Assembly (NCBI RefSeq): GCF_014236655.1
Contig: NZ_JACMYG010000015.1
Coordinates: forward strand, 1-64,000
From: Pseudomonas kielensis
Lineage (GTDB): Bacteria; Pseudomonadota; Gammaproteobacteria; Pseudomonadales; Pseudomonadaceae
DNA length: 64,000 bases
Reading direction: 5' to 3'
The stretch's first letter is position 1; each line of letters begins with the position of its first letter. The position numbers were made by a program, and so were the translations under genes. The notes under the pieces were generated by a model that ran no database searches, was not told the origin of the DNA, and saw nothing but the letters and a program-made list of their open reading frames with translations. Shown in pieces: positions 1-8,948 of this stretch.

Positions 1-130
1 GTTTTGCTTACTTTTGGCTGGGCCGGCATTCCGGCTCTCAAAAGTGAGCCGCTGTAAGAGCGGAACCATAGGTGGCCGTTACCGCAGAAATGGATATGTA
101 CCCGGTCGAATCCAACACCCCAGAGGCCCA
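1..130. repeat. Intergenic repeat, P. fluorescens-type
   Basis: This stretch looks like a dispersed non-coding repeat that I recognise from P. fluorescens-group genomes, built around words such as 'TTACTTTTGG', 'GTGAGCCGCTGTAAGAG' and 'GAAATGGATATGTA'. An imperfect hairpin pairs ACTTTTG (about 10-16) with CAAAAGT (about 40-46). The short reading frames across it have no family resemblance and no convincing ribosome binding site. Recognition is from memory, and only part of the element may lie inside the window. Confidence 0.5.
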
Positions 131-193
131 CAGGTGCAACGTCGCACCACAGTTGTGTAGATACCTACGCCGCGATATCGCAAGCCAGCAACC

Positions 194-1051
194 TCACGGC
201 GTCTGCTTGACCACCACCGTGCAGGTAATCCCCGCCGCCAGCAGCACCCCGTCCGGGACTTCGTCGATGTGAATCCGTACCGGCACCCGTTGTGCCAGGC
301 GCACCCAGTTGAAGGTCGGGTTGACGTCGGCGATCAGTTCACGGCTTTCGGGGTTGTCGCGGTCGTAGATGCCGCGGGAAATGCTTTCCACATGACCCTT
401 GAGCACTTCTCCGCTCATCAACTGCATGTCGGCCTGATCGCCGACGCGCACCCGGGGCAGTTTGGTTTCTTCGAAGAAGCCGTAGACCCAGAACGAGTTC
501 ATGTCGACCACCGCCATTTTCGGCTCGCCGATACGCGCGTAGTCGCCGCGATGCACGTTGAGGTTGGTGACATAACCGTCCACCGCCGCCAGCACTTTGG
601 TGCGTTTGAGGTTCAGTTGCGCCGCTTCCAGCTGCGCCTGGGCGTGCTGGTAGTCCGCCAGTGCCGAGTCAGCGATGTTGCTGGCGTCGTCACGGTTCTC
701 GCGGGAGATCACCAGGTTGTCGAGGTCGGCGCGCCGGTGGGCGTTGACCTTGCGCATCTCCCAGGTGGCCTTGCGCGAGGCCACCTGCGCTTGCGCCTGC
801 TTGACCGCGATCAGGTAGTGCTCGGGGTCGATCTGCATCAGCAGGTCCCCCCTTTTCACCAACTGGTTGTCGCGCACCGGTACGTCCACCACTTCACCGC
901 TGACGTCGGCGGCGACGTTGATGATGTCGGCACGCACCCGGCCATCGCGGGTCCAGGGGGTGTTCATGTAATGCACCCAGAGGGTCCGGCCGATCCACAT
1001 CGCAAGGGCCAGCACCAACAGGGTAGCGAGCAGGCTGAAGAGCTTTTTCAT
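194..1051 (-). CDS. HlyD/AaeA-type periplasmic adaptor of an efflux system
   Basis: This is the periplasmic adaptor (membrane fusion) subunit of a tripartite efflux pump, linking the inner-membrane pump to an outer-membrane channel. It has 285 residues. A single N-terminal membrane anchor (about 4-24) is followed by a lipoyl/barrel-sandwich half (about 45-80, with 'VAADVSGEVVDVPVRDNQ'), an alpha-helical hairpin rich in Ala/Gln (about 80-150), and a beta-barrel domain. The ATG is preceded by GTGAGA. It is the last gene of a four-gene operon, 10 bases after the DUF1656 gene. The set matches E. coli AaeX-AaeA-AaeB, which exports aromatic carboxylic acids. The substrate here is not known. Confidence 0.88.
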   Translation of the reverse strand: MKKLFSLLATLLVLALAMWIGRTLWVHYMNTPWTRDGRVRADIINVAADVSGEVVDVPVRDNQLVKRGDLLMQIDPEHYLIAVKQAQAQVASRKATWEMRKVNAHRRADLDNLVISRENRDDASNIADSALADYQHAQAQLEAAQLNLKRTKVLAAVDGYVTNLNVHRGDYARIGEPKMAVVDMNSFWVYGFFEETKLPRVRVGDQADMQLMSGEVLKGHVESISRGIYDRDNPESRELIADVNPTFNWVRLAQRVPVRIHIDEVPDGVLLAAGITCTVVVKQTP

Positions 1052-1061
1052 CGAAGCGGTC

Positions 1062-1262
1062 TCACTGGTAGACAGTCAGCGCCAGGGCGCCGAACAAGCA
1101 AATGAACAGGCTCAGGCGCAGCAGCGCCGGATGCCAGAAAAAACGGTACAGGTCGAACCCGGACAGAAACCGGTCCAGCGCCCAGGCCAGTACCGCGGCG
1201 ATGAAAAACATCAGGGTCATGGTCGGCATGTAGACGCCATGGAAAGCGATTTCACGGGGCAT
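1062..1262 (-). CDS. DUF1656 small membrane protein (AaeX-like)
   Basis: A 66-residue inner-membrane protein with two hydrophobic segments (about 14-34 and 47-65) and the typical N-terminus 'MPREIAFHGVYMP'. Proteins of this family sit between FUSC-type pumps and their HlyD adaptors, as AaeX does in E. coli. Their role in the pump is unknown. Its start overlaps the end of the upstream FUSC gene by 11 bases, so translational coupling is likely. Confidence 0.88.
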   Translation of the reverse strand: MPREIAFHGVYMPTMTLMFFIAAVLAWALDRFLSGFDLYRFFWHPALLRLSLFICLFGALALTVYQ

Positions 1263-3429
1263 GGTCAGGTCCTTGCAGGGCGGCCAGCGGCGATTGCGGG
1301 TCGAGCAGCGAAGTGCGGATGAAATGCAGGTAGCTCTTCACCCGGCGCAGGGGCGAGGTATCGAAGTGCGGGGCGAAGGGTTCGTCGCTGGCCTGGACCC
1401 GGCTGATGGCATGGTCGACGGCCACCAGCGCGCGCTCCAGGTTGCTCTGCCCCGGTTGCAGGAACAGCCGCACCAGGGCGCGACCCATGACCCGGATCGC
1501 CTGGCGCCAGGGTTGCGCTTCGGCATAGGCCGGGTGCACCGGCAGGATTGCCTGTTCCTTGCGCAATTCGATGATCGCGTGGCCGACTTCCAGCACCACG
1601 AACATCCAGCGCAGCAGATTCCGTTGCACCTGGGGCTGCCCGACCGCCAGGCCGTATGCCTGGTGCAGCAAATCCCGGGTGCTGCTTTCGAAACTCGACG
1701 CCAGGCCCTTGAGCTTGCCGCTGATGGCATACACCACTTGCCCGCGCAGGTCCTGCTCCAGGCGGCGCCACAACCAGCGGCTGTTGGGCGGCAGAATGAT
1801 CGCCCCGGCGGCCGCGCACACCAGCATGCCCATGACCATGGCGATGTAGTCGTTGATGAAGGTGTAGGGGTTGTAGATCGTCAGGTTGTCCGGCACCGAG
1901 CCGGTGCTGAAAAAGATCAGCAAGCCCAGGCCAACCCCGGCGTATTGCGGGCGTGAAGAGAGGAACGAACCGAGCACGATCACCGGCGCCAGCATCACGC
2001 ACAGCAGGGGGAAACCGTCGATCCAGGGGAAGATGAAAAACATTTCGACGAAGCCGATCAACGCCCCCAGCAACGTGCCGCAGGCCATCTGGAAGGCCAT
2101 GCGCTTGGGGTTCGGCGTGGCCGCAGAAAGACCCACCGTGGCGGCCGCGATCAGGGTCATGGTGGCGCCGCTCGGCCAGGCCGTGGCGACCCAGTAGCTG
2201 CCCAGCACCAACAGAATGAACGCGGCCCGGATCCCCGAGGCCGCCGAGGCCAGCCAGTTGGTTTTCGGGGTGTAGGGCTCATCCCATTGCTCGCGTTCGT
2301 GGCGGTGATCGGCCAGCGAGGCGTGGGTCTGGGCATAACTGTGCAGCTCATCGACAAAGCGATAGAGCAGCTCATAGGCGGTGTGAAAATCCAGTTGGTC
2401 GGCGTCGCTTGGCGCGCTTTCCTGGAAGCTGGCGCGCAGGCTGCGTACCCGCGCCCTCAGGCCGTCCTTGTAGTCCGCCAGTTGCATCGCCAGGCGTGCC
2501 GCGTCGGCATGGGTCAGGGCCCGGCCAGAGAAGCCGTCGAGCAGTTCGGCCAGGTCCAGCAAGCCAGGCTTGATCGCCGCGATCACCTGGTCGGCGCCAC
2601 TGCCGCGCAGGCGTTCGAGCAACTGGTGCAGGGCATTGAAGCGGGTGGTGATGCCCATGAACTCGCTGTTCAGGCGGCTGAGCCGGCCGTTGCGCCGACG
2701 CATGTGCGGGTCTTCGAACACCGTGACGCTGCGCAGTCCTTCCAGGCCCACGGCTTCGGCGATAAAGCCAACGTTGCGCCGCTCAAAACTGTCGGCCTGA
2801 CTGCGCCCGCGCAGGCCATCGGTGACGAACAGGGCGAACACCCCGAAACGCTGGTACAAGGCATTGCGCATCGCCGCGCTGGCGGTTTGCGGGAGGATCG
2901 CGGCGCTGACCAGGGTCGCGCAGAGAATGCCCAGGGAGATTTCCAGCACCCGCCACACCGCCGCCATGAACGCCCCTTCGGGGTGCGCCAGGGCAGGCAG
3001 GCCGACCATCGCCGCGGTGTAGCCGGCGAGCACAAACCCGTAGGCGCGGAAGTTGCGATAACGCGCCGCACCCGCCGAACAGATCCCGACCCAGATCGCC
3101 AGAGCGCCGAGAAACAGCTCGGTGTTCTGCGCGAACAAGGCGATCAACGCGACCATCACCGCCGAACCCGCCAGGGTCCCGAGGAAGCGGTAGAAGCTCT
3201 TGGCGAACACCTGGCCGCTCTGCGGTTGCATGACAATGAACACGGTGATCATCGCCGTGCGCGGTTGCGGCAACTCCAGGCGCATGGCCAGCCACAGGGT
3301 CAGGAACGCGGCGATCAACACTTTGAAGATGTACACCCAGGTCACGCCGTCGCTGCGTGCCCAGTCGAAAAAACCACGGCGCCAGTCAAGGGCATACAGC
3401 CAGCGCAGCGGTGCAGGCAAGGGAGTCAT
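1252..3429 (-). CDS. FUSC-family (AaeB-like) inner-membrane efflux pump
   Basis: The inner-membrane transporter of the operon, 725 residues. It has the duplicated FUSC architecture: a cluster of transmembrane helices at about 30-190, a long soluble cytoplasmic stretch (about 190-385), a second helix cluster (about 390-540) and a soluble C-terminal part. The family includes AaeB (aromatic acid export) and fusaric acid resistance proteins. It lies 9 bases after the outer-membrane factor gene and overlaps the DUF1656 gene. Export of an aromatic or phenolic acid is inferred from family and operon type; the sequence does not identify the ligand. Confidence 0.9.
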   Translation of the reverse strand: MTPLPAPLRWLYALDWRRGFFDWARSDGVTWVYIFKVLIAAFLTLWLAMRLELPQPRTAMITVFIVMQPQSGQVFAKSFYRFLGTLAGSAVMVALIALFAQNTELFLGALAIWVGICSAGAARYRNFRAYGFVLAGYTAAMVGLPALAHPEGAFMAAVWRVLEISLGILCATLVSAAILPQTASAAMRNALYQRFGVFALFVTDGLRGRSQADSFERRNVGFIAEAVGLEGLRSVTVFEDPHMRRRNGRLSRLNSEFMGITTRFNALHQLLERLRGSGADQVIAAIKPGLLDLAELLDGFSGRALTHADAARLAMQLADYKDGLRARVRSLRASFQESAPSDADQLDFHTAYELLYRFVDELHSYAQTHASLADHRHEREQWDEPYTPKTNWLASAASGIRAAFILLVLGSYWVATAWPSGATMTLIAAATVGLSAATPNPKRMAFQMACGTLLGALIGFVEMFFIFPWIDGFPLLCVMLAPVIVLGSFLSSRPQYAGVGLGLLIFFSTGSVPDNLTIYNPYTFINDYIAMVMGMLVCAAAGAIILPPNSRWLWRRLEQDLRGQVVYAISGKLKGLASSFESSTRDLLHQAYGLAVGQPQVQRNLLRWMFVVLEVGHAIIELRKEQAILPVHPAYAEAQPWRQAIRVMGRALVRLFLQPGQSNLERALVAVDHAISRVQASDEPFAPHFDTSPLRRVKSYLHFIRTSLLDPQSPLAALQGPDHAP

Positions 3430-3438
3430 GGTGTCCTG

Positions 3439-4950
3439 TCAGTGGTCGAGGGCAGAAAGAATGGCCGGGGTGGGCGGTGCCTGCAGCTGGTGCTCGGCGG
3501 GCCTGTCGGCGCCGGCACCGAGGCCGCCCCCCAGGGCGGTGACCAGTTCGGCGTGGGCACTCAGGCGCGCGGCCTGGACCTGCTGCTGCACCTGTTGCTG
3601 GCGCAACAGCAGGGTTTGCGCGTTGAGCACGTTGAGGTAGTCGGTCAGGCCGCGCTGGTAGGCGATCATCGCGATGTCGTAGGTTTTCTGCGCGGCCGCC
3701 ACCGACTCGGTAGCGAAGGCTTGCTGCTTGTCCATGGACTCCCGGCGGATCAACTGATCGGAAATGCCCTTGAGGGCATTGACCAGGGTCTGGTTGTACT
3801 TGGCCACGGCCAGGTCATAGCCGGCCGCGGCCTCGCCCAGCTCCGCCCGCAGGCGCCCACCGTCAAAGATCGGCAGGGAGATCGCCGGCCCCACGCTGTA
3901 GTTGAGTTTCTTGCCGGTCAGGAACTCCAGCGCCCCACCGCCGGTGGCCATGTAGCCGAGGCTGCCGACCAGGTCGACGTTGGGGTAGAAACCGGCGTGC
4001 GCTACTTCAATGCCGCGCGCCTGGGCCGCCACCTGCCAGCGGCTGGCCACCACGTCCGGACGTTGTCCGAGCAATTGCGCCGGCAGCGCCGACGGCAGTT
4101 TCAACGCCGTCCCCAGGGCCAGGGTCGGACGCTGCAGACGCGCGCCCTCCCCCGGGCCCTTGCCGGCCAAGGCCGCGAGCTGGTTGCGGCTCAGGGCGAT
4201 GCTTTCGTCCAGGGCGTCCAGTTGGCGATGGGTCTCGGGCAACGGGGTCTGCGCCTGGCTGACTTCAAAATGGGTGCCGATGCCGCCGTCCAGGCGCTTT
4301 TGCGCCAGATCGACAATCTGTTGTTGCTGGGCCAGGGTCGCCGCAATGATGTCGCGCTGGGCGTAATGCAGGGACAGCTGGATGTAGGCCCGCACCACGT
4401 TGTTCTGCAGTTCGAGCTGGGCCATGCGCGCTTCGGCGGCGCTCATGTGGGCCAGGTCGACGGCTCGCTCGCTGGCATTGCTTTCGCGCCCCCACAGGTC
4501 CAGCGCGTAGCTGAAGCCCAGTGCGGCGTTGTTGTCCCAGGTGGTGGTGTTGGCCAGTTCGCCCGGGCCGTAGAACTGATCGGTGGGCCAGTTGTGGCGC
4601 TTGAGGGTGCTGTCGGCGTTGACCTGCAACGACTCGGCGGATTCCACCACCCCGGCCATGGCCCGGGCCTGGCGCACTCGCGCCGCGGCCATGGCCATGC
4701 TCGGGCTACCCTGCAGGGCGAGATCGACCCAGGCATTGAGCTGCGGATCGCCATAGGCCTGCCACCACTTGGCGCTGGGCCAGTGTGCATCCTGGGTCGC
4801 GCTCTGGATGGCGACGTCTGTGGCCAATGTATTGGCATCGAGTGCCTTGCCTTGTGGGGCAATACCTCCGGTTCCGATGCAGCCGCTGATTGCTAACGAT
4901 AAAGCCCAGACACTGAGAGTCTTCAACTCTCTGTTGATGCGACGCGGCAC
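3439..4950 (-). CDS. NodT-type outer-membrane efflux lipoprotein
   Basis: An outer-membrane factor of the TolC/OprM/NodT superfamily, 503 residues, forming the exit duct of the pump. The N-terminus has a basic start, a hydrophobic stretch and a lipobox-like 'AISGC' with Cys24, so it is probably lipid-anchored. Two repeated OEP domains follow (about 60-260 and 270-465). The start is GTG, with AGGA about 11 bases upstream. E. coli aaeXAB has no dedicated outer-membrane gene, so having one as the first gene makes this a self-contained tripartite system. Divergent from the LysR gene at 5131. Confidence 0.9.
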   Translation of the reverse strand: MPRRINRELKTLSVWALSLAISGCIGTGGIAPQGKALDANTLATDVAIQSATQDAHWPSAKWWQAYGDPQLNAWVDLALQGSPSMAMAAARVRQARAMAGVVESAESLQVNADSTLKRHNWPTDQFYGPGELANTTTWDNNAALGFSYALDLWGRESNASERAVDLAHMSAAEARMAQLELQNNVVRAYIQLSLHYAQRDIIAATLAQQQQIVDLAQKRLDGGIGTHFEVSQAQTPLPETHRQLDALDESIALSRNQLAALAGKGPGEGARLQRPTLALGTALKLPSALPAQLLGQRPDVVASRWQVAAQARGIEVAHAGFYPNVDLVGSLGYMATGGGALEFLTGKKLNYSVGPAISLPIFDGGRLRAELGEAAAGYDLAVAKYNQTLVNALKGISDQLIRRESMDKQQAFATESVAAAQKTYDIAMIAYQRGLTDYLNVLNAQTLLLRQQQVQQQVQAARLSAHAELVTALGGGLGAGADRPAEHQLQAPPTPAILSALDH

Positions 4951-5130
4951 TGCTGCAAATTCCTGAGGAGGGGGTGATTTCCAATCGGCGCAATTCTAGG
5001 GCTGGGCCTGGGCGGCGATAAGCTGGGAATCTTGTGAATCTTTGTTACCGTTAGCGAGATAATCCCTTGGTTGAATGCCTGAACCTTGTAACTTCGTGTC
5101 ACAATTTGCCATCTGCCTTGAGAGCACCCC

Positions 5131-6099
5131 ATGGACACTTTGCAAAACATGCGCGCCTTCAGCTGTGTCGCCGAGGCCGGCAGTTTCACCGCCGCCGCTG
5201 TGCAGCTTGATACCACTACAGCCAATGTCTCGCGCGCGGTCTCCAACCTTGAGGCCCACCTGCAAACCCGCCTGCTCAACCGCACCACCCGGCGCATTGC
5301 CCTGACCGAAGCCGGCAAACGCTATTTGCTGCGCTGCGAGCAGATCCTGGCTTATGTCGAAGAAGCCGAGGCCGAAGCCAGCGACGCTCATGCGCGGCCG
5401 GCCGGGCAACTGAAAGTGCACACCATGACCGGGATCGGCCAGCACTTCGTGATCGACGCCATTGCGCGCTACCGCAAGACCCATCCCGACGTGACCTTCG
5501 ACCTGACCCTGGCCAACCGCGTGCCGGACCTGCTGGACGAGGGCTACGACGTGTCCATCGTGCTCGCCAGCGAATTGCCAGACTCCGGTTTCGTCTCCCA
5601 GCGCCTGGGCATCACCTACAGCATCGTCTGTGCCTCACCGGCCTACGTCAAAGCCAACGGCTGCGCGCACAAGCCCAGCGACCTGCTGAACCACGCCTGC
5701 CTGCGCCTGGTGAGCCCGGTGATTCCCCTGGAAAAATGGCTGTTCGACGGCCCCGAAGGCCAGGAAATGGTCACCATCAACAGCTCGCCGTTCCTGGTGA
5801 ACTCCGCCGACGCGATGAAAACCGCGATCACCAGCGGCATGGGGGTGGGTGTGCTGCCGGTGTACGCGGCGATTGAAGGGTTGCGCAACGGCACGCTGGT
5901 GCGGGTGATGCCCAACTACCGCTCCCAGGAGCTGAACCTGTACGCCATCTACCCGTCGCGCCAGTACCTGGACGCCAAGATCAAGACCTGGGTGGAATAC
6001 CTGCGGGGCTCGCTGCCGGAAATCCTCGCGGCCCATCAGGCGGAACTGACGGCGTATGAGCTCAGTGGCAGTCTGGGTGGGGCGCGGCTCAGCACCTGA
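5131..6099 (+). CDS. LysR-family regulator, probably of the divergent efflux operon
   Basis: A LysR-type transcription factor of 322 residues. The N-terminal winged HTH (1-60) has the usual 'FTAAAVQLDTTTANVSRAV' helix-turn-helix, and the co-inducer-binding domain follows from about 90 to 295. It is transcribed away from the FUSC efflux operon across a 180-base gap. By analogy with AaeR it may switch that operon on in response to an aromatic acid. It ends at the TGA at 6097-6099. The regulatory link is inferred from position only. Confidence 0.9.
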   Translation: MDTLQNMRAFSCVAEAGSFTAAAVQLDTTTANVSRAVSNLEAHLQTRLLNRTTRRIALTEAGKRYLLRCEQILAYVEEAEAEASDAHARPAGQLKVHTMTGIGQHFVIDAIARYRKTHPDVTFDLTLANRVPDLLDEGYDVSIVLASELPDSGFVSQRLGITYSIVCASPAYVKANGCAHKPSDLLNHACLRLVSPVIPLEKWLFDGPEGQEMVTINSSPFLVNSADAMKTAITSGMGVGVLPVYAAIEGLRNGTLVRVMPNYRSQELNLYAIYPSRQYLDAKIKTWVEYLRGSLPEILAAHQAELTAYELSGSLGGARLST

Positions 6100-6197
6100 T
6101 GACGCGAGCAGGCGCAGCGCTGCTCGGGGCTCGCCTAGACCCCGGCAAGAATGATAGCTTGCTTGGCATTCTCCCCCGCCTGACGAGCCTTCCTGCG

Positions 6198-7172
6198 ATG
6201 AAAAAGACTGTCCTTGCCTTCAGCCGTGTCTCGCCTGCCATGGTCGAGTCCCTGCAACAAGACTTCAACGTGATCGTGCCCAACCCCAAGCAGGGTGATA
6301 TCAGCGCCCAATTCAACGAAGCCCTGCCCCACGCCCACGGCCTGATCGGCGTCGGGCGCAAGCTGGGTCGGGCGCAACTGGAAAACGCCGGGCAGTTGCA
6401 AGTGGTCTCCAGTGTGTCGGTGGGCTACGACAACTATGACCTGGACTACTTCAACGAACGCGGGATCATGCTCACCAACACCCCGGATGTGCTGACCGAA
6501 AGCACCGCCGACCTGGCCTTTGCCCTGCTGATGAGCAGCGCTCGGCGGGTAGCCGAACTGGACGCCTGGACCAAGGCCGGACAATGGCAGGCCACTGTCG
6601 GCGCACCGCTGTTCGGTTGTGATGTACACGGCAAGACCCTGGGCATTGTCGGCATGGGCAACATCGGCGCGGCCATCGCCCGGCGCGGTCGCCTGGGCTT
6701 CAACATGCCGATCCTGTACAGCGGCAACAGCCGCAAGAACGCGCTGGAACAGGTGCTGGGCGCGCAGTTTCGCAGCCTCGACCAATTGCTGGCCGAAGCC
6801 GACTTCGTCTGCCTGGTGGTGCCGCTCAGCGACAAGACCCGGCATTTGATCAGCCATCGCGAACTGGGCCTGATGAAGTCCAGCGCGATTCTGGTGAATA
6901 TTTCCCGCGGCCCGGTGGTCGATGAGGCCGCACTGATCGAGGCCCTGCAGGACAACCGGATCCGCGGTGCGGGGCTGGACGTCTATGAAAAGGAACCGCT
7001 GGCGCAGTCGCCTCTGTTTGCCCTGAAAAACGCGGTGACCTTGCCGCACATCGGCTCCGCCACTCACGAAACCCGCGAGGCCATGGCCAACCGCGCCCTG
7101 GCCAATTTGCGCAGCGCCTTGCTGGGCGAACGGCCGCAAGACCTGGTCAACCCGCAGGTGTGGCAAGGATGA
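6198..7172 (+). CDS. D-2-hydroxyacid dehydrogenase (GhrB-like)
   Basis: An NAD(P)H-dependent D-isomer-specific 2-hydroxyacid dehydrogenase of 324 residues, most like glyoxylate/hydroxypyruvate or 2-ketogluconate reductases (GhrB). The Rossmann motif 'GIVGMGNIG' is near residue 150. The catalytic Arg ('NISRGPV'), Glu ('VYEKEPL') and His ('LPHIGSAT') are all present. The frame is open back to 6099, where an ATG overlaps the LysR stop, but the family's usual N-terminus 'MKKTVLAFSR' starts at 6198, so that start was chosen. A hairpin without a T-run (7178-7207) follows. Confidence 0.88.
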   Translation: MKKTVLAFSRVSPAMVESLQQDFNVIVPNPKQGDISAQFNEALPHAHGLIGVGRKLGRAQLENAGQLQVVSSVSVGYDNYDLDYFNERGIMLTNTPDVLTESTADLAFALLMSSARRVAELDAWTKAGQWQATVGAPLFGCDVHGKTLGIVGMGNIGAAIARRGRLGFNMPILYSGNSRKNALEQVLGAQFRSLDQLLAEADFVCLVVPLSDKTRHLISHRELGLMKSSAILVNISRGPVVDEAALIEALQDNRIRGAGLDVYEKEPLAQSPLFALKNAVTLPHIGSATHETREAMANRALANLRSALLGERPQDLVNPQVWQG

Positions 7173-7177
7173 TGGAC

Positions 7178-7207
7178 TGGCGGCACGCCACTGGGCACGT
7201 GCCGCCC
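7178..7207 (+). terminator. Stem-loop after the dehydrogenase gene
   Basis: GGCGGCACG (7179-7187) pairs with CGTGCCGCC (7198-7206) around a 10-base loop, a few bases after the stop codon. There is no following T-run, so it may be a weak terminator or an mRNA-stabilising 3' hairpin. Confidence 0.4.
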
Positions 7208-7385
7208 ACTTCATGGGCAATACGCGGATGAGTTAGATCCGCCACTACAACTAACTGACTGCCATACAACATCAAGCGACAAAAGTTGCAACTTCGGCTC
7301 GCGACAAACTTTCGCGCGCGCGTTATAAACTTCGATCAATACAAAACAGCGCATTAAACGCGGCTCACACTCGGAGATAGCGCGC

Positions 7386-7895
7386 ATGATAAAACTCACC
7401 ACCACTTGTGCGATTCGGCGCAGCAAAGTACTCGTTGTACTAATGGCCGGCGTATTCGGGATATTTACCCTTGTCAATAACTACACCGACTATACGGCCT
7501 ACTATGAATACATTGGCGACATCCTCAGCATGAGCACCACCGAAGGCAACGAATCACGACGCTACAGGGCGGTAAAGTCAAAGTTATTCCATCATCGTTT
7601 CTACTGGACGATCATCACCCTGGAAACCATCTTTACGTTATGTTGCCTGGTCGGAACCTACCAACTTTACCGAAAACTCACTGCCAGCCATAAGGAGTTC
7701 CGCGGAGCAAAAAAGATGGCCGTCGTCGGATTGACCACGGCCATTACTGTTTACTACGTCATGTACATCATCATTCTCAACGAATGGTTCGACATGGAAT
7801 ACTCCACTAACCGAAACGCTTTCGATTGGGCCCGTAGTAACCTCGAGTATATGTTCCCCGCGTTAATCTACCTGACGCTGGAGAATGAGAACTAA
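7386..7895 (+). CDS. DUF2165-like small integral membrane protein
   Basis: A 169-residue protein with about four hydrophobic segments (about 13-31, 75-95, 110-132 and a weaker one near 152-165) and a conserved-looking 'NNYTDYTAYYEYI' extracytoplasmic stretch. It resembles the DUF2165 family of predicted small membrane proteins; function unknown. The gene and its 210-base upstream region are visibly richer in A+T, with codons such as AAA, TTA and ATA that its neighbours avoid. This suggests acquisition by transfer. It stands alone between a dehydrogenase and a convergent exporter gene. Confidence 0.7.
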   Translation: MIKLTTTCAIRRSKVLVVLMAGVFGIFTLVNNYTDYTAYYEYIGDILSMSTTEGNESRRYRAVKSKLFHHRFYWTIITLETIFTLCCLVGTYQLYRKLTASHKEFRGAKKMAVVGLTTAITVYYVMYIIILNEWFDMEYSTNRNAFDWARSNLEYMFPALIYLTLENEN

Positions 7896-7908
7896 CACTC
7901 TGCCCTCC

Positions 7909-8811
7909 TCACGCCAGACCCGCTTTGGCCTGGTTAATACGCACAGCGGGTTTGCGAAACACCAGCAGGTTGCCCAGCATGACCAACACCAACCCGGCCA
8001 GGGCCGGCGCGGTCCACTGATAACCTTCGACGAACGCCGAGACGTTCAACGCCACCACCGGAAACAACACGGTGCAGTAAGCGGCACGCTCCGGTCCCAT
8101 GCGCCCGACCAGCGTCAGGTAAGCGGTGAAGCCGATCACCGAACCCGGAATGACCAGGTACAGCAGCGACCCGATGTAGCGGCTATTCCATTCCATGTCG
8201 AAGGGAATGCCCTGGACCAGGCAGTACAGCGACAGCATTGCCGCCCCATAGGCCATGCCCCAGGCGTTGGTGGTCAGGGGCTTGAGGCCGGCTTTCTGTT
8301 GCAGGCTGGAGAGCATGTTGCCCGCCGAAAAACACAGCGTGCCAAGCAACGCCAGGCCCAGCCCCAGCAGCGTCTGCGGGCTGGCCGTGTGACCCGCCAG
8401 CTCCGGCCAGAACAACAACCCCAACCCGCCCAGGCCCAGCGCCCCGCCCATCAGTACGTTGCGGGCGATTTTCTGGCCGAAGAACACCCGTGCATTCAAG
8501 GCATTCCATAGCGTCGCCGTGGAGAACACCACGGCGACCAGGCCGCTGGGGATCCACTGGCTGGCATAGAGGAAGCACATGAAGTTGATGCAGAACAGGC
8601 ACAGGCCCTGGGCCACGCAGATCAGGTGCCCGCGCCGGCTCATCACCTGCAGCTTGCGACTGAGCAGCAGAATCACAAACAACACCAGGGCGGCCAGGCC
8701 AAAACGATAGACAATCGACACCGGTATGGCCACGACCCCCAATTGCAGTTTCAAGGCAATCCAGGTGGTGCCCCAGATCAGCACAGTCAGCAGGTATAGC
8801 GAGAGGTTCAT
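7909..8811 (-). CDS. EamA/DMT-family exporter
   Basis: A drug/metabolite transporter of 300 residues with ten hydrophobic segments in two EamA repeats (about 5-140 and 150-290). It begins 'MNLSLYLLTVLIWGTTWI', which is typical. The family exports amino acids, sugars or small metabolites; the substrate here is not predictable. The frame is open to 8904, but the ATG at 8811 has AGGAG about 10 bases upstream and the family's normal N-terminus. Divergent from the AraC gene at 8949, which may control it. Confidence 0.88.
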   Translation of the reverse strand: MNLSLYLLTVLIWGTTWIALKLQLGVVAIPVSIVYRFGLAALVLFVILLLSRKLQVMSRRGHLICVAQGLCLFCINFMCFLYASQWIPSGLVAVVFSTATLWNALNARVFFGQKIARNVLMGGALGLGGLGLLFWPELAGHTASPQTLLGLGLALLGTLCFSAGNMLSSLQQKAGLKPLTTNAWGMAYGAAMLSLYCLVQGIPFDMEWNSRYIGSLLYLVIPGSVIGFTAYLTLVGRMGPERAAYCTVLFPVVALNVSAFVEGYQWTAPALAGLVLVMLGNLLVFRKPAVRINQAKAGLA

Positions 8812-8948
8812 GACGGCAACTCCTGAAGATGGCCTCCAGTCTGTGCCGCCGTCGCATGGCGCGCTTGCATAAACTTGCGCTTTTGTCCGGTGCCGGGCTG
8901 GCACGCACAGGCCGACGGAGTAGGATGCAAGGCGTTGGAGAAACGATC

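Noticed and set aside
72..272. A small reading frame at the left edge
   Set aside because: It lies in a probable intergenic repeat and has no ribosome binding site; part of it overlaps the HlyD gene.
2287..4896. An 869-codon frame opposite the FUSC pump and outer-membrane factor genes
   Set aside because: Antisense shadow with His/Gln/Arg-rich composition and no family resemblance.
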